Of a stretch of DNA of 64,000 bases, positions 18,550 to 27,794 are shown piece by piece. The first letter of the stretch is position 1. Each line of letters opens with the position of its first letter. The stretch lies in the NCBI RefSeq assembly GCF_014201905.1, contig NZ_JACHFM010000002.1:62001-126000 (forward strand), written 5' to 3'. Source of the DNA: Amaricoccus macauensis. GTDB lineage: Bacteria; Pseudomonadota; Alphaproteobacteria; Rhodobacterales; Rhodobacteraceae. The notes under the pieces are model-generated. The model was not told the DNA's origin and did not search any database. It saw nothing but the letters and a program-made list of their open reading frames with translations. A program made the position numbers and the translations under genes.

Positions 18550-18569
18550 GGGCGGCAAGGGTGCCGCCC
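18550..18569 (+). other. Stem-loop between binding-protein and permease genes
   Basis: GGGCGGCA (18550-18557) pairs exactly with TGCCGCCC (18562-18569) around a four-base loop; TTCTCCTCC follows. Such hairpins after a binding-protein gene usually protect the upstream mRNA or terminate part of the transcription. Confidence 0.75.
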
Positions 18570-18592
18570 TTCTCCTCCAGCGGAGCCCTTTC

Positions 18593-19492
18593 ATGCCCCA
18601 GACCGTCCCCCGCCGCGTGAGCGGCACCGACTGGCTGCGCGACGCCCTGCCGAAGCTGGTTCTCAGCCCGAGCCTCGCGGTCGTGCTGGTTTTCGTCTAT
18701 GGCTTCATTCTCTTCACGTTCGTGCTGTCCTTCACCGACAGCCGGATCCTGCCGTCGTTCGGCTGGGTCGGGCTTGAGAACTACCAGAAGCTCTTCGGGC
18801 TCCGGGCCTGGGGCATCGCGATCGACAATCTGCTGATCTTCGGGTCGCTCTACATCGTCATCTGCTGCGTCGTCGGGCTCGGGCTCGCGATCTTTCTCGA
18901 CCAGAAGATCCGCGCCGAGGGGTTCATCCGCACGATCTATCTCTATCCGATGGCACTCTCCTTCATCGTCACCGGCACGGCCTGGAAGTGGTTTCTCGAT
19001 CCGGGCATTGGCTTGCAGGCGGTGGTGCGGTCGTGGGGCTGGGAGGGGTTCGCCTTCGAGTGGATCAAGGATCCGAAGATGGCGATCTACACCATCGTCA
19101 TCGCGGCGGTCTGGCAGACGAGCGGGTTTGTCATGGCGATGTTCCTCGCCGGCCTGCGCGGCATCGACACCGAGGTGATGAAGGCGGCGCAGATCGACGG
19201 CGCCTCGACCTTCGCGCTCTACCGGCGGATCATCATCCCGCAGCTTCGGCCCGCGTTCATGTCGGCCTTCGTGGTACTCGCGCACATGGCGATCAAGTCC
19301 TACGACCTCGTCATCGCGCTGACGGGGGGCGGGCCGGGGACGGCGACCGAGGTGCCGGCGACGTTCATGTACTCGTACACCTTCACCCGCAACCAGATGG
19401 GCATCGGCGCGGCTTCGGCGGTGATCATGCTCATGTCGATCGCGGCGATCATGGTGCCCTTCATCTACTCCGAACTCAGGGAGAGGAAGTAA
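18593..19492 (+). CDS. Sugar ABC transporter permease 1 (MalF type)
   Basis: 299 residues with six membrane segments starting near residue 24. The cytoplasmic EAA loop that contacts the ATPase reads KAAQIDGASTFALYRRIIIP (about residues 197-216). Together with the next gene it forms the heterodimeric membrane channel of a CUT1 sugar importer. The stop overlaps the next gene's ATG by one base (TAATG), so the two are translationally coupled. Confidence 0.93.
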   Translation: MPQTVPRRVSGTDWLRDALPKLVLSPSLAVVLVFVYGFILFTFVLSFTDSRILPSFGWVGLENYQKLFGLRAWGIAIDNLLIFGSLYIVICCVVGLGLAIFLDQKIRAEGFIRTIYLYPMALSFIVTGTAWKWFLDPGIGLQAVVRSWGWEGFAFEWIKDPKMAIYTIVIAAVWQTSGFVMAMFLAGLRGIDTEVMKAAQIDGASTFALYRRIIIPQLRPAFMSAFVVLAHMAIKSYDLVIALTGGGPGTATEVPATFMYSYTFTRNQMGIGAASAVIMLMSIAAIMVPFIYSELRERK

Positions 19493-20421
19493 TGGCGAGC
19501 GATGTCCGCGCCGGCGCGTCGGCGGCCGCCATCCGACCGGTGGGGGCGCCCGGTTCGTCGCAGGTGATCAGGACCGGCGGCACGGCGCGTGTGGCGATCT
19601 ATCTGATCCTCGGGCTGTTCTGCCTCTACTACCTGCTGCCGCTCTACGTGATGGTGGTGAACTCGCTGAAGCCGCTCAGCGAGATACAGGCGGGCGGAAT
19701 GATGTCGTTGCCGCGCGACTGGACGGTGGAGCCCTGGGGCAAGGCCTGGTCGACGGCGCAGATCGGCGTGGCGGCGACGGGTCTCCGGCCGTTCTTCCTG
19801 AACTCGATCCTGATGGTGGTTCCCGCCGTCGCGCTCTCGACGGTGCTCGGCGCGATGAACGGCTATGTGCTGACCAAGTGGCGGTTCCGCGGCGACACCT
19901 GGGTGTTCGGGATGCTGCTCTTTGCCTGCTTCATTCCGTTCCAGATGGTGCTGATCCCGATGGCGCGGCTGCTCGGCCTCATGGGGCTCGCCGGGACGGT
20001 GCCCGGCCTCATCTTCGTGCATCTGGTCTACGGCATCGGCTTCTCGACGCTCTACTTCAAGAACTACTACCAGCAGTTCCCGACCGAGCTCGTCCGTGCG
20101 GCGCAGATCGACGGTGCGGGGTTCTTCACGATCTTCCGGCGGATCATGCTGCCGTCGTCGGGGCCGATCGCGGTGGTCTGCATCATCTGGCAGTTCACCA
20201 ACATCTGGAATGACTTCCTGTTCGGCGCCTCGTTCTCGGACTTCGACAGTCAGCCGATGACCGTGGCGCTCAACAACCTCGTCCAGTCCTCGACGGGCGT
20301 GAAGGAATACAACGTCCACTTCGCCGGCGCGATCATGGCCGCGCTTCCCACCCTCCTCGTCTACGTCGTCGCCGGGCGGTATTTCGTCCGCGGGCTGATG
20401 GCGGGCTCCGTGAAAGGCTGA
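19492..20421 (+). CDS. Sugar ABC transporter permease 2 (MalG type)
   Basis: 309 residues. A hydrophilic N-terminus of about 30 residues precedes six membrane segments. The EAA loop RAAQIDGAGFFTIFRRIMLP is at about residues 202-221. The long periplasmic loop after the first segment and the C-terminal FVRGLMAGSVKG are typical of MalG-type subunits. It starts inside the stop of permease 1 and is followed five bases later by the ATPase gene. Confidence 0.93.
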   Translation: MASDVRAGASAAAIRPVGAPGSSQVIRTGGTARVAIYLILGLFCLYYLLPLYVMVVNSLKPLSEIQAGGMMSLPRDWTVEPWGKAWSTAQIGVAATGLRPFFLNSILMVVPAVALSTVLGAMNGYVLTKWRFRGDTWVFGMLLFACFIPFQMVLIPMARLLGLMGLAGTVPGLIFVHLVYGIGFSTLYFKNYYQQFPTELVRAAQIDGAGFFTIFRRIMLPSSGPIAVVCIIWQFTNIWNDFLFGASFSDFDSQPMTVALNNLVQSSTGVKEYNVHFAGAIMAALPTLLVYVVAGRYFVRGLMAGSVKG

Positions 20422-20426
20422 GACCG

Positions 20427-21539
20427 ATGGGCTTTCTCGACATCCGGCGCGCCACCAAGAGCTATGGCGCGGTCAAGATCCTGCACGAGACCAACATCTC
20501 CGTGGAGGAGGGCGAGTTCCTCGTGCTCGTCGGCCCCTCGGGATGCGGCAAGTCGACGCTGCTCAACATGATCGCGGGCCTTGAGGAGGTGACGACCGGC
20601 GACATCGCGATCAAGGGCCGGTCGATGAACGGCGTCAGGCCGGCCGAGCGCAACATCGCCATGGTGTTCCAGAGCTACGCGCTCTACCCGAACATGAACG
20701 TGGCTAAGAACATCGCCTTCGGCCTGGAGATGCACGGCGTCCCGAAGCCTGAGCGCGACAAGGCGGTGGCGCAGGTGGCGGACCTGCTCCAGATCACCCA
20801 CCTTCTCGACCGCAAGCCGGGGCAGCTCTCGGGCGGGCAGCGCCAGCGCGTGGCGATGGGCCGGGCGCTGGTGCGTGACCCGGACGTCTTTCTCTTCGAT
20901 GAGCCGCTCTCGAACCTCGACGCCAAGCTCCGCGTCGACATGCGCACCGAGATCAAGAAGCTGCACCGGAAGCTTCGGACGACGATCGTCTATGTGACCC
21001 ACGACCAGATCGAGGCGCTGACGCTCTCGACACGGATCGCGGTGATGTTCGGCGGCCACGTCCAGCAACTCGGGACGCCGAAGGAGATCTACGACACGCC
21101 CGCCAACATGTTCGTCGCAGGCTTCATGGGCTCGCCGTCGATGAACCTCTTCCCCGCGACGATCGCCGTCGAGGAAGGCAGGGCGGTGGCGAAGGCGCGG
21201 TGCGGTGGTGGCGGCGAGGTCGCGTTGCCGTTCGCCGAAGGCCGGGGCTTCGAGGCGCAGGCCGGGCGCGAGATCGTGCTCGGGCTCCGGCCCGAGGCGA
21301 TCACCGACCGCGACGGTGCCGACCGGCAGAGCCGTGCGGTGCACGTGGTCGACGTGCCGGTCGAGATCACCGAGCCGGCCGGCTCCGATACCTTCGTGAT
21401 GGCGCATCTCGGCGGCAAGGAAGTGACCGGCCGCTTTCGCGCTGACGTCGACGTGCGGCCGGGCGAGGTGTTTCCGTTCGCGATCAACATGGAGAAGGCT
21501 GTGGCCTTCGACCCCACGACCGAACTCAGGATCGCGTGA
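20427..21539 (+). CDS. Sugar ABC transporter ATP-binding protein (UgpC/MalK type)
   Basis: 370 residues. Walker A GPSGCGKST (about 37-45), signature LSGGQRQRVAMGRAL (about 134-148), Walker B VFLFDEPLSNLDAKLR and the H-loop VTHDQIEAL are complete. A C-terminal TOBE/OB regulatory domain follows (about 235-370), as in transporters of the CUT1 class. It powers uptake by the two permeases upstream. Its stop overlaps the first GMC gene start, so transporter and oxidoreductases are one operon. Confidence 0.94.
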   Translation: MGFLDIRRATKSYGAVKILHETNISVEEGEFLVLVGPSGCGKSTLLNMIAGLEEVTTGDIAIKGRSMNGVRPAERNIAMVFQSYALYPNMNVAKNIAFGLEMHGVPKPERDKAVAQVADLLQITHLLDRKPGQLSGGQRQRVAMGRALVRDPDVFLFDEPLSNLDAKLRVDMRTEIKKLHRKLRTTIVYVTHDQIEALTLSTRIAVMFGGHVQQLGTPKEIYDTPANMFVAGFMGSPSMNLFPATIAVEEGRAVAKARCGGGGEVALPFAEGRGFEAQAGREIVLGLRPEAITDRDGADRQSRAVHVVDVPVEITEPAGSDTFVMAHLGGKEVTGRFRADVDVRPGEVFPFAINMEKAVAFDPTTELRIA

Positions 21540-23020
21540 TGAGCGACGGCCCGGACATCGTCATCATCGGCTCGGGCATCGGCGGGTCCACCGCCGCCGC
21601 GGCGCTGGCGCCGTCGGGCCGACGCATCCTGATCCTTGAGCGCGGCGAGCGGCTGCCCGACACGGCCGAGGCGCGGGACGAGGCGGCGATCTTCGGACGC
21701 GGCCACTTTCGCCCTGACGAGGAGTGGGAGACGCCCGGGGAAGAGGCGTTCAACCCGGGCAACTACTACTGTGTCGGCGGCAATTCGAAGCTCTACGGCG
21801 CGGTGCTGATCCGCTACCGCGCCGAGGATTTCCGGCCGATCCGCCACCTTGGCGGCACGACGCCGGGCTGGCCGATCACCTATGACGATCTGGAGCCGTG
21901 GTATCAGCGGGCGGAGGAGCTGTTCCGGGTGCGCGGCGACGCGGGCGAGGATCCGACCGAGCCGGCGCATTCGGGGGCCTATCCGTTCCCGCCGGTACCC
22001 GACGAGCCGTCGATTGCGGATTTTCGCGCCCGGATGAAGCGGGCGGGGCTGACGCCGTCGTCGCAACCGCTTGGCGTCGACATCGATGCGTGGCTGAAGC
22101 GGGCGGCGACGCCGTGGGACGCGTTCCCGGACACCACGGGGGCGAAGTGCGATGGCGAGAGCGTCGGCATCGCCGAGGCGCTGCGCCATCCGAACGTGAC
22201 GCTGGAGACCGGGGCGCGCGTGACGCGGCTCGAAGCCGGCGCGGGAGGGCGCATCGTCGCGGTGGAGTATCGCAAGGGCGCCGGGACGGTTCGTCTTGTG
22301 CCCCGCCTTGTGATCCTGAGCGCGGGGGCGGTGAATTCCGCCGTCCTCCTGCTGCGCTCGGGGCTCGCCAACCGCTCCGATCAGGTCGGGCGCAACTTCA
22401 TGAACCACAACTGCTCGGCGGTGCTGGCTGTGAGCCCGTTCCGGCGCAACACGTCGGTCTATCAGAAGACCGTGCTGCTGAACGATTTCTACCTGACCGG
22501 CGGCAAGGACGGCACGCCGCTCGGCAACGTGCAGACGCTTGGCAAGATCTCGGGCGGGATCCTCGCAGCGGCGGGCGGACTGCCGCGCGTGGCGGCGGGG
22601 TGGCTCGCCGCGCATTCGGTCGATCTCTACGCCATGAGCGAGGATCTCCCGAACCCGGAGAGCCGCGTGACGCTCCGGGGCGAACGGATCGTGCTCGACT
22701 GGCGGCGGTCGAACTGGGAGACCCACGAGGCGCTGGTGGCGAAGCTGAAGTCGGTGCTGAAGCGCGCTGGTTATCCGATCGTGCTGTCGCGGCCGTTCGA
22801 CCGGCGCACGCCGTCGCACCAGTGCGGCACGGCGCGCATGGGGACGGACCCGGCAACGAGCGTCGTCGATGTCTTCTGCCGGACGCACGACCACGGGAAC
22901 CTCTTCGTGGTCGATGCGAGCTTTCTGCCCACCTCGGCGGCGGTGAACCCGGCGCTGACCATCGCCGCGCAGGCGCTGCGCACGGCGGACCACATCACGC
23001 GCAGGGATTTCGCGGCATGA
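21539..23020 (+). CDS. GMC-family FAD oxidoreductase (gluconate/fructose dehydrogenase-like)
   Basis: 493 residues. The FAD-binding GSGIGGSTAAAAL lies at residues 10-22, YCVGGNSKLYGAVLIR is a flavin-side motif, and the C-terminus holds the catalytic histidine in SHQCGTARMG and asparagine in SAAVNPALTIAAQ. It oxidises an alcohol group, probably of a sugar or polyol. There is no signal peptide, so it is cytoplasmic unless partnered. The start is the ATG one base into the ATPase stop; a GTG one codon earlier is possible. Together with the next gene it is one of two distant GMC paralogs in tandem. Confidence 0.85.
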   Translation: MSDGPDIVIIGSGIGGSTAAAALAPSGRRILILERGERLPDTAEARDEAAIFGRGHFRPDEEWETPGEEAFNPGNYYCVGGNSKLYGAVLIRYRAEDFRPIRHLGGTTPGWPITYDDLEPWYQRAEELFRVRGDAGEDPTEPAHSGAYPFPPVPDEPSIADFRARMKRAGLTPSSQPLGVDIDAWLKRAATPWDAFPDTTGAKCDGESVGIAEALRHPNVTLETGARVTRLEAGAGGRIVAVEYRKGAGTVRLVPRLVILSAGAVNSAVLLLRSGLANRSDQVGRNFMNHNCSAVLAVSPFRRNTSVYQKTVLLNDFYLTGGKDGTPLGNVQTLGKISGGILAAAGGLPRVAAGWLAAHSVDLYAMSEDLPNPESRVTLRGERIVLDWRRSNWETHEALVAKLKSVLKRAGYPIVLSRPFDRRTPSHQCGTARMGTDPATSVVDVFCRTHDHGNLFVVDASFLPTSAAVNPALTIAAQALRTADHITRRDFAA

Positions 23021-24609
23021 ACGCCGAAGGCTATGATTTCGTCATCGTCGGTGGCGGCTCGGCCGGCTGCGTGCTGGCGGCGCGGCTGTCGGAAGACCCG
23101 GCCGCGCGGGTGCTGCTGCTCGAGGCGGGTGGCCGCGACCGGCATCCCTTCTACCATGTGCCGGCGGGCTTTGCAAAGATGACCAGGGGCATCGGCTCCT
23201 GGGGCTGGTCCACGGTGCCGCAGCGGCACATGCAGGGGATGCAGATCCGCTTCACCCAAGGCAAGGTGATTGGCGGCGGCTCGTCGATCAACGCGCAGAT
23301 CTACACGCGCGGCAATGCGCTCGACTATGACGAGTGGCGGCAGATGGGCTGCGCTGGCTGGTCCTACGAGGACGTGCTGCCCTACTTCCGCAAGGCCGAG
23401 GACAACGACACCTGGGATAACCGCTGGCACGGCAAGGGCGGACCGCTCGGGGTCTCGAAGCCAAGCGCGCCGCTGCCGATCTGCGAGGCCTATTTCGCCG
23501 CCGCCGCCGCGCTGGGCATCCCGAGGAACGACGACATGACCGGTGAGGTGCAGGACGGCGCGGGATATTATCAGCTGACTCAGCGCAACGCCCGGCGCTC
23601 GTCGGCGGCGATGGCGTATCTCGCGCCAAACCGGGGCAGGGTGAACCTCACGGTGCGCACCGGCGCAGAGGTCCGGCGGATCGTCGTGGAGAGCGGCCGG
23701 GCGGTCGGGGTCGAGATGATGGACGGCGCGCGGATCACCGCGACGAGCGAGCTCATCCTGTCGGCGGGCGCCATCGGCTCGCCGTGGATGCTGATGCGCT
23801 CGGGCATCGGGCCGGCGGAGCATCTGGCGGAGGTGGGCGTCCGGCCGGTTCTCGACCAGCCGGGCGTGGGGTCGAACCTGCAGGATCACCTCGATCTCTT
23901 CGTCATCGCCGAGGTGACGGGGCCGCACACCTACGACCGGTACGCGAAGCTGCACTGGTCGGCGGTGGCCGGGGTGCAATATCTCCTGACGCGCAAGGGG
24001 CCGGTGGCGTCGAGCCTCTTCGAGACCGGCGGGTTCTGGTACGCCGACAAGGACGCGCGCTCGCCCGACATCCAGTTTCATCTCGGGCTCGGCTCGGGCA
24101 TCGAGGCGGGGGTGGCGGCGATGCCGAACGGCGGGGTGACACTGAATTCGGCGTATCTCCGGCCGCGCTCGCGCGGGACGGTGCGGCTGGCGAGCGCTGA
24201 TCCGGCCGTGGCGCCGCTCATTGATCCGAACTACTGGGAGGATGCCCATGACCGGGAGATGTCGCTCCGGGGGCTGAAGCTCGCGCAGGAGATCATGGCG
24301 CAGGCGCCGCTCCGGCCTTACGTGCTGGCGGAGCGGCTGCCGGGGCCGGAGGTGCGGACGGACGCGGACTATTTCGACTTCGCCTGCCGCCATGCCAAGA
24401 CCGATCACCATCCGGCCGGGACCTGCCGCATGGGGGCCGATCCGGCGGCGGTGGTCGATCCGCGGCTGCGCTTCAACGGCATCGCCGGGCTCAGGGTGGT
24501 GGATGCGTCGGTCATGCCAACGGTGGTGTCCTCGAACACCAACGCCGCGACGATCATGATCGCCGAGAAGGCCGCGGACATGATCCGGGCGGACCACGGG
24601 AGCCGATGA
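23017..24609 (+). CDS. GMC-family FAD oxidoreductase (choline dehydrogenase-like)
   Basis: 530 residues, typical of the BetA/alkane alcohol dehydrogenase branch. FAD site GGGSAGCVLAARLSED (residues 12-27), the GMC signature GKVIGGGSSINAQIYTRG, GAIGSPWMLMRSGIGP, and the C-terminal catalytic region HHPAGTCRMG and VVSSNTNAATIMIAEKAAD are all intact. Substrate is an unidentified alcohol. Choline itself is not supported by neighbours. It begins in an ATGA overlap with the previous GMC gene and is followed by the LacI regulator. Confidence 0.88.
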   Translation: MNAEGYDFVIVGGGSAGCVLAARLSEDPAARVLLLEAGGRDRHPFYHVPAGFAKMTRGIGSWGWSTVPQRHMQGMQIRFTQGKVIGGGSSINAQIYTRGNALDYDEWRQMGCAGWSYEDVLPYFRKAEDNDTWDNRWHGKGGPLGVSKPSAPLPICEAYFAAAAALGIPRNDDMTGEVQDGAGYYQLTQRNARRSSAAMAYLAPNRGRVNLTVRTGAEVRRIVVESGRAVGVEMMDGARITATSELILSAGAIGSPWMLMRSGIGPAEHLAEVGVRPVLDQPGVGSNLQDHLDLFVIAEVTGPHTYDRYAKLHWSAVAGVQYLLTRKGPVASSLFETGGFWYADKDARSPDIQFHLGLGSGIEAGVAAMPNGGVTLNSAYLRPRSRGTVRLASADPAVAPLIDPNYWEDAHDREMSLRGLKLAQEIMAQAPLRPYVLAERLPGPEVRTDADYFDFACRHAKTDHHPAGTCRMGADPAAVVDPRLRFNGIAGLRVVDASVMPTVVSSNTNAATIMIAEKAADMIRADHGSR

Positions 24610-24668
24610 TGCCTACCGCCCGCCGGATCGATGTCGCAAACTCCGGGGAGCTGGCCGGGGGGAAAGCG

Positions 24669-25679
24669 ATGAGCAGGCGACCGACGATCGTTGATGTGGC
24701 GCGTGTCGCCGGGGTCTCGAAGTCCACCGTTTCGAACGTGCTGCAGAACAGTCCACTGGTGCGGGCGGAGACGCGGGCCGCGGTCGAGCGGGCGATGGGC
24801 GAGCTCGGCTATGTCTACAACCGGGCGGCGGCGAACCTGCGGGGCGTCGACGTGGGGCTGATCGGGCTCGTCATCAATGACCTCAGGAACCCGTTCTTCA
24901 CCGAGTTCGCCGCGAGCGCGCAGATGGCGTTTGCCGAGCGCGGCTATGCCACGGTGATCGCCAATACCGACGAGACGCCGGAGATGCAGGCGCGGGTGAT
25001 CGCCTCGATGATCGAGCACGGGGTTTCGGGGTTCCTGATCTCGCCCACCTACGTCGATGACGAGGAGGGGCTCGAGGTGGTGCGGCGGGCCGGGCTCCCG
25101 GCGATGCAGGTCTTGCGGCGGATCGATCACCGGACGGAGGTCTTTCCGTTCGCGACGCTCGACTATGAGGCGGGCGGGCGGCTGGCGACGGAGCATCTGC
25201 TCTCGCTCGGGACGCGGCGGATCGCGTTCGTCGGCGGCCTTGAGAACCGGCCGGTGACGCTGGAGCGCACGGCGGGGTACGCCGCGGTCATGGGGGAGGC
25301 GGGGTTGCCGACCTTCGCGGTGCACGGCCGGCCGTCGCGGGCGTTCGGGCGGGACATGGCGCTGCGCCTCCATGCCGAGCACCCGGAGATCGAGGCGGTG
25401 CTCTGCTTCTCCGATCTGGTGGCGCTCGGAATGCTGGCGGGCTTCGCGGAGGCCGGGGTGCGGGTGGGCCGGGACGTGCGGCTGGTCGGGTTCGACGACA
25501 TCGAGGAGGCGGCGCTCGCCTGGCCGCAGCTCACCTCCGTGCGCTGCGACGTGGCACGCTTCGGCCGGGAGGCGGCGGCGGCGATGCTGGAGTGGATTGG
25601 CGACGGCGTGCAGCCGCAGGAGAACCGCCTCGCGCCGGTCGAACTCATCGTTCGCGCGTCGAGCGCGGGAGACGTGTGA
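24669..25679 (+). CDS. LacI-family transcriptional regulator
   Basis: 336 residues. The helix-turn-helix and hinge are at the N-terminus: PTIVDVARVAGVSKSTVSNVL followed by LGYVYNRAAANLRG. A periplasmic-binding-protein-like effector domain spans about residues 60-335. The start at 24669 is chosen because LacI proteins begin a few residues before the helix and a GGGGGGAAA stretch lies just upstream. In-frame ATGs at 24606/24609 overlap the previous stop and would add 21 residues. It probably controls the sugar transporter operon in which it lies. I could not find a clear LacI-type palindrome in front of 17265. Confidence 0.9.
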   Translation: MSRRPTIVDVARVAGVSKSTVSNVLQNSPLVRAETRAAVERAMGELGYVYNRAAANLRGVDVGLIGLVINDLRNPFFTEFAASAQMAFAERGYATVIANTDETPEMQARVIASMIEHGVSGFLISPTYVDDEEGLEVVRRAGLPAMQVLRRIDHRTEVFPFATLDYEAGGRLATEHLLSLGTRRIAFVGGLENRPVTLERTAGYAAVMGEAGLPTFAVHGRPSRAFGRDMALRLHAEHPEIEAVLCFSDLVALGMLAGFAEAGVRVGRDVRLVGFDDIEEAALAWPQLTSVRCDVARFGREAAAAMLEWIGDGVQPQENRLAPVELIVRASSAGDV

Positions 25680-25696
25680 GTGAAGGGAGCCCGTTC

Positions 25697-27778
25697 GTGA
25701 CGATCGACGTGCCGCAGTCCATTCTCGACGCCCTGACGGACGTCGCCATGCCGCGCCTGCCGCCGGAGCGGCGGGCATTGGGCTCGGTGGCGGTGGGGGA
25801 CCACAGCGTTCCGGTCCATCGCCACGGCTGCATCGTCATGGGCAGCGGCGCCGCCGGGCTTCGTGCCGCGGTTGAGCTGGGGCGCCGGGGCGGTGACGTG
25901 GCGATCCTGAGCCAGAGTGCCTGGGGCGGCACGTCCGCCTGCTCGGGCTCGGACAAGCAGACGCTGCACACGGCGAACACCGCCGGCCGGGGTGACGACC
26001 TGAACGCGATGGCGCGGGCGATCCGCGCCGGGGGCGCCATGGATGAGGATACCGCCTATATCGAGGCGGCGGGCTCGGGGCGCGCACTCGCCTCGCTCCA
26101 GTACCTCGGGCTGCCGCTGCCGCAGGATCCGTTGGGGGGCACGCTGCGCTACCAGACCGACCACGACGAGGTGGGGCGCGCCACGAGCTGCGGCCCGCGC
26201 ACCTCGCGGCTGATGGTGCGGGTCCTGGCCGAGGAGGCGATCCGCCTCGGCATTCCATTCTTCAACCACACGACTGGCGTCCGCCTCGTCACGAACGGCG
26301 GTCGCGTGGCGGGTGTGCTTGCCATGCGCCCGAAGCAGGCGGACAGGGCAAACCCGCTCGGGCTCGCGTTCTACCGCGCCCCCGTGGTGGTACTGGCTGC
26401 GGGGGGGCCGGGCGAGCTCTACCGCGACAGCGTCTATCCGAACGGCTGCTTCGGCTCGCTCGGGATGGCGCTGGAGGCAGGGATCGAACTCGTCAATCTG
26501 ACGGAAAGCCAGTTCGGCATCGGCACAAGGCGCGAGGGCTTCCCGTGGAACCTCTCGGGCACCTATGTGCAGGCGCTGCCGCATATCTATTCGGTGGATG
26601 CGGAGGGGCGGGAGCATCATTTCCTCGGCGGCTGTTATCGCACGACGCAGGAGCTGGCCTCGAACATCTTCCGCAAGGGCTATCAGTGGCCGTTCCACGC
26701 CACGCGGATGCTCGATTTCGGCTCCAGCCTCGTCGATCTCGCGATCTTCCGCGAGACCGAGGCCGGGCGGCGGGTCTATATGGACTTCAACCGCAATCCC
26801 GAGGCGGTGCCCGGGGACCTGCCCTTCAGCCTCGACCGGCTCGATGACGACGTGGCGCGCTACCTTGGCACCGCGAGGGCGTCGCAGGCGACGCCGATCG
26901 GGCGGCTGCGGCGCATGAACCCGCTCGCGATCGAGCTTTACCGCCGCTACAAGGTCGATATCACCGCCGAACCGCTCGAGTTCGCGGTGAACAACCAGCA
27001 CATGAACGGTGGCATCGCGGTCGATACCTGGGCGCGCACCAGTCTGGCCGGTGTCTATGCAGTGGGCGAGGCGGCGGGCACCCATGGCGTGACCCGGCCG
27101 GGCGGTGCGGCGCTCAATGCCGGTCAGGTCTTCGGCACGCGGGCCGCAGAGCATATCGCGGCGAGCGGGCTTGCGCGGACGGCCCCGGGCGAGGATGCGG
27201 AGGCGTCGGTCGCCGCGGCGCTGGCGGGGGCGGTCAGGGCCGTGGAAAGCGTGCTGCGGGCCGGGAGCCCGCTCGACGTCGCAGGCGTGCGCGCGGAGGT
27301 TCAGGCGCGGATGAGCGAGAAGGCCGGGATGATCTGCCAGCCGGACGCCATCGCCGGGGGGCTGTCGGAGGCGCGGGCGCTCAACGCCCGGATCCGGTCG
27401 GAGGGCATTGCGCATGACCGCCCGGCGGAAGCGGTGCGCGCGGTGCAGTGGCAGCAGATGGCGCTGGCCTCCGAGGCGGTGCTGAGCGCGCTCGACACCT
27501 TCGTGCGCGCGGGCGGTGGCAGCAGGGGGGCGCGGGCGATCTGCGATCCGGCCGGCGCCTCGCTGCCGATGTCGGCCGCCGGGCCGCTGGAGGACTACCG
27601 GTTCCGCCCTGAACGCCCGGAGCACGGGCGGGAGCAGCTCGTGGTCCGGCTCGATGGCAGGGCGTTCGAGGTCTCGGCGCGTCCGAACCGGGCCTTCGAC
27701 GAGGCCGCCCGGCCGTTCTTCGAACGCGACTGGCCGGACTGGCTGACGGGGCGGATCTACGGTCTCGCCGACCGCTGA
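25697..27778 (+). CDS. FAD-dependent oxidoreductase (fumarate reductase/succinate dehydrogenase flavoprotein-like)
   Basis: 693 residues. The dinucleotide-binding GSGAAGLRAAVELGRRGG (about residues 44-61) is followed by the family motif GGTSACSGSDKQTL. The C-terminal FAD segment AVGEAAGTHGVTRPGGAALNAGQ is that of FRD/SDH-type flavoproteins. The region between is divergent, so the substrate is unknown. No signal peptide is visible. The GTG at 25697 has GGGAG seven bases upstream. A GTG at 25676 overlapping the LacI stop is the alternative. It ends the plus-strand block and converges on hyuB with 16 bases between. Confidence 0.8.
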   Translation: MTIDVPQSILDALTDVAMPRLPPERRALGSVAVGDHSVPVHRHGCIVMGSGAAGLRAAVELGRRGGDVAILSQSAWGGTSACSGSDKQTLHTANTAGRGDDLNAMARAIRAGGAMDEDTAYIEAAGSGRALASLQYLGLPLPQDPLGGTLRYQTDHDEVGRATSCGPRTSRLMVRVLAEEAIRLGIPFFNHTTGVRLVTNGGRVAGVLAMRPKQADRANPLGLAFYRAPVVVLAAGGPGELYRDSVYPNGCFGSLGMALEAGIELVNLTESQFGIGTRREGFPWNLSGTYVQALPHIYSVDAEGREHHFLGGCYRTTQELASNIFRKGYQWPFHATRMLDFGSSLVDLAIFRETEAGRRVYMDFNRNPEAVPGDLPFSLDRLDDDVARYLGTARASQATPIGRLRRMNPLAIELYRRYKVDITAEPLEFAVNNQHMNGGIAVDTWARTSLAGVYAVGEAAGTHGVTRPGGAALNAGQVFGTRAAEHIAASGLARTAPGEDAEASVAAALAGAVRAVESVLRAGSPLDVAGVRAEVQARMSEKAGMICQPDAIAGGLSEARALNARIRSEGIAHDRPAEAVRAVQWQQMALASEAVLSALDTFVRAGGGSRGARAICDPAGASLPMSAAGPLEDYRFRPERPEHGREQLVVRLDGRAFEVSARPNRAFDEAARPFFERDWPDWLTGRIYGLADR

Positions 27779-27794
27779 CCCGCCCGCTGTCCGC

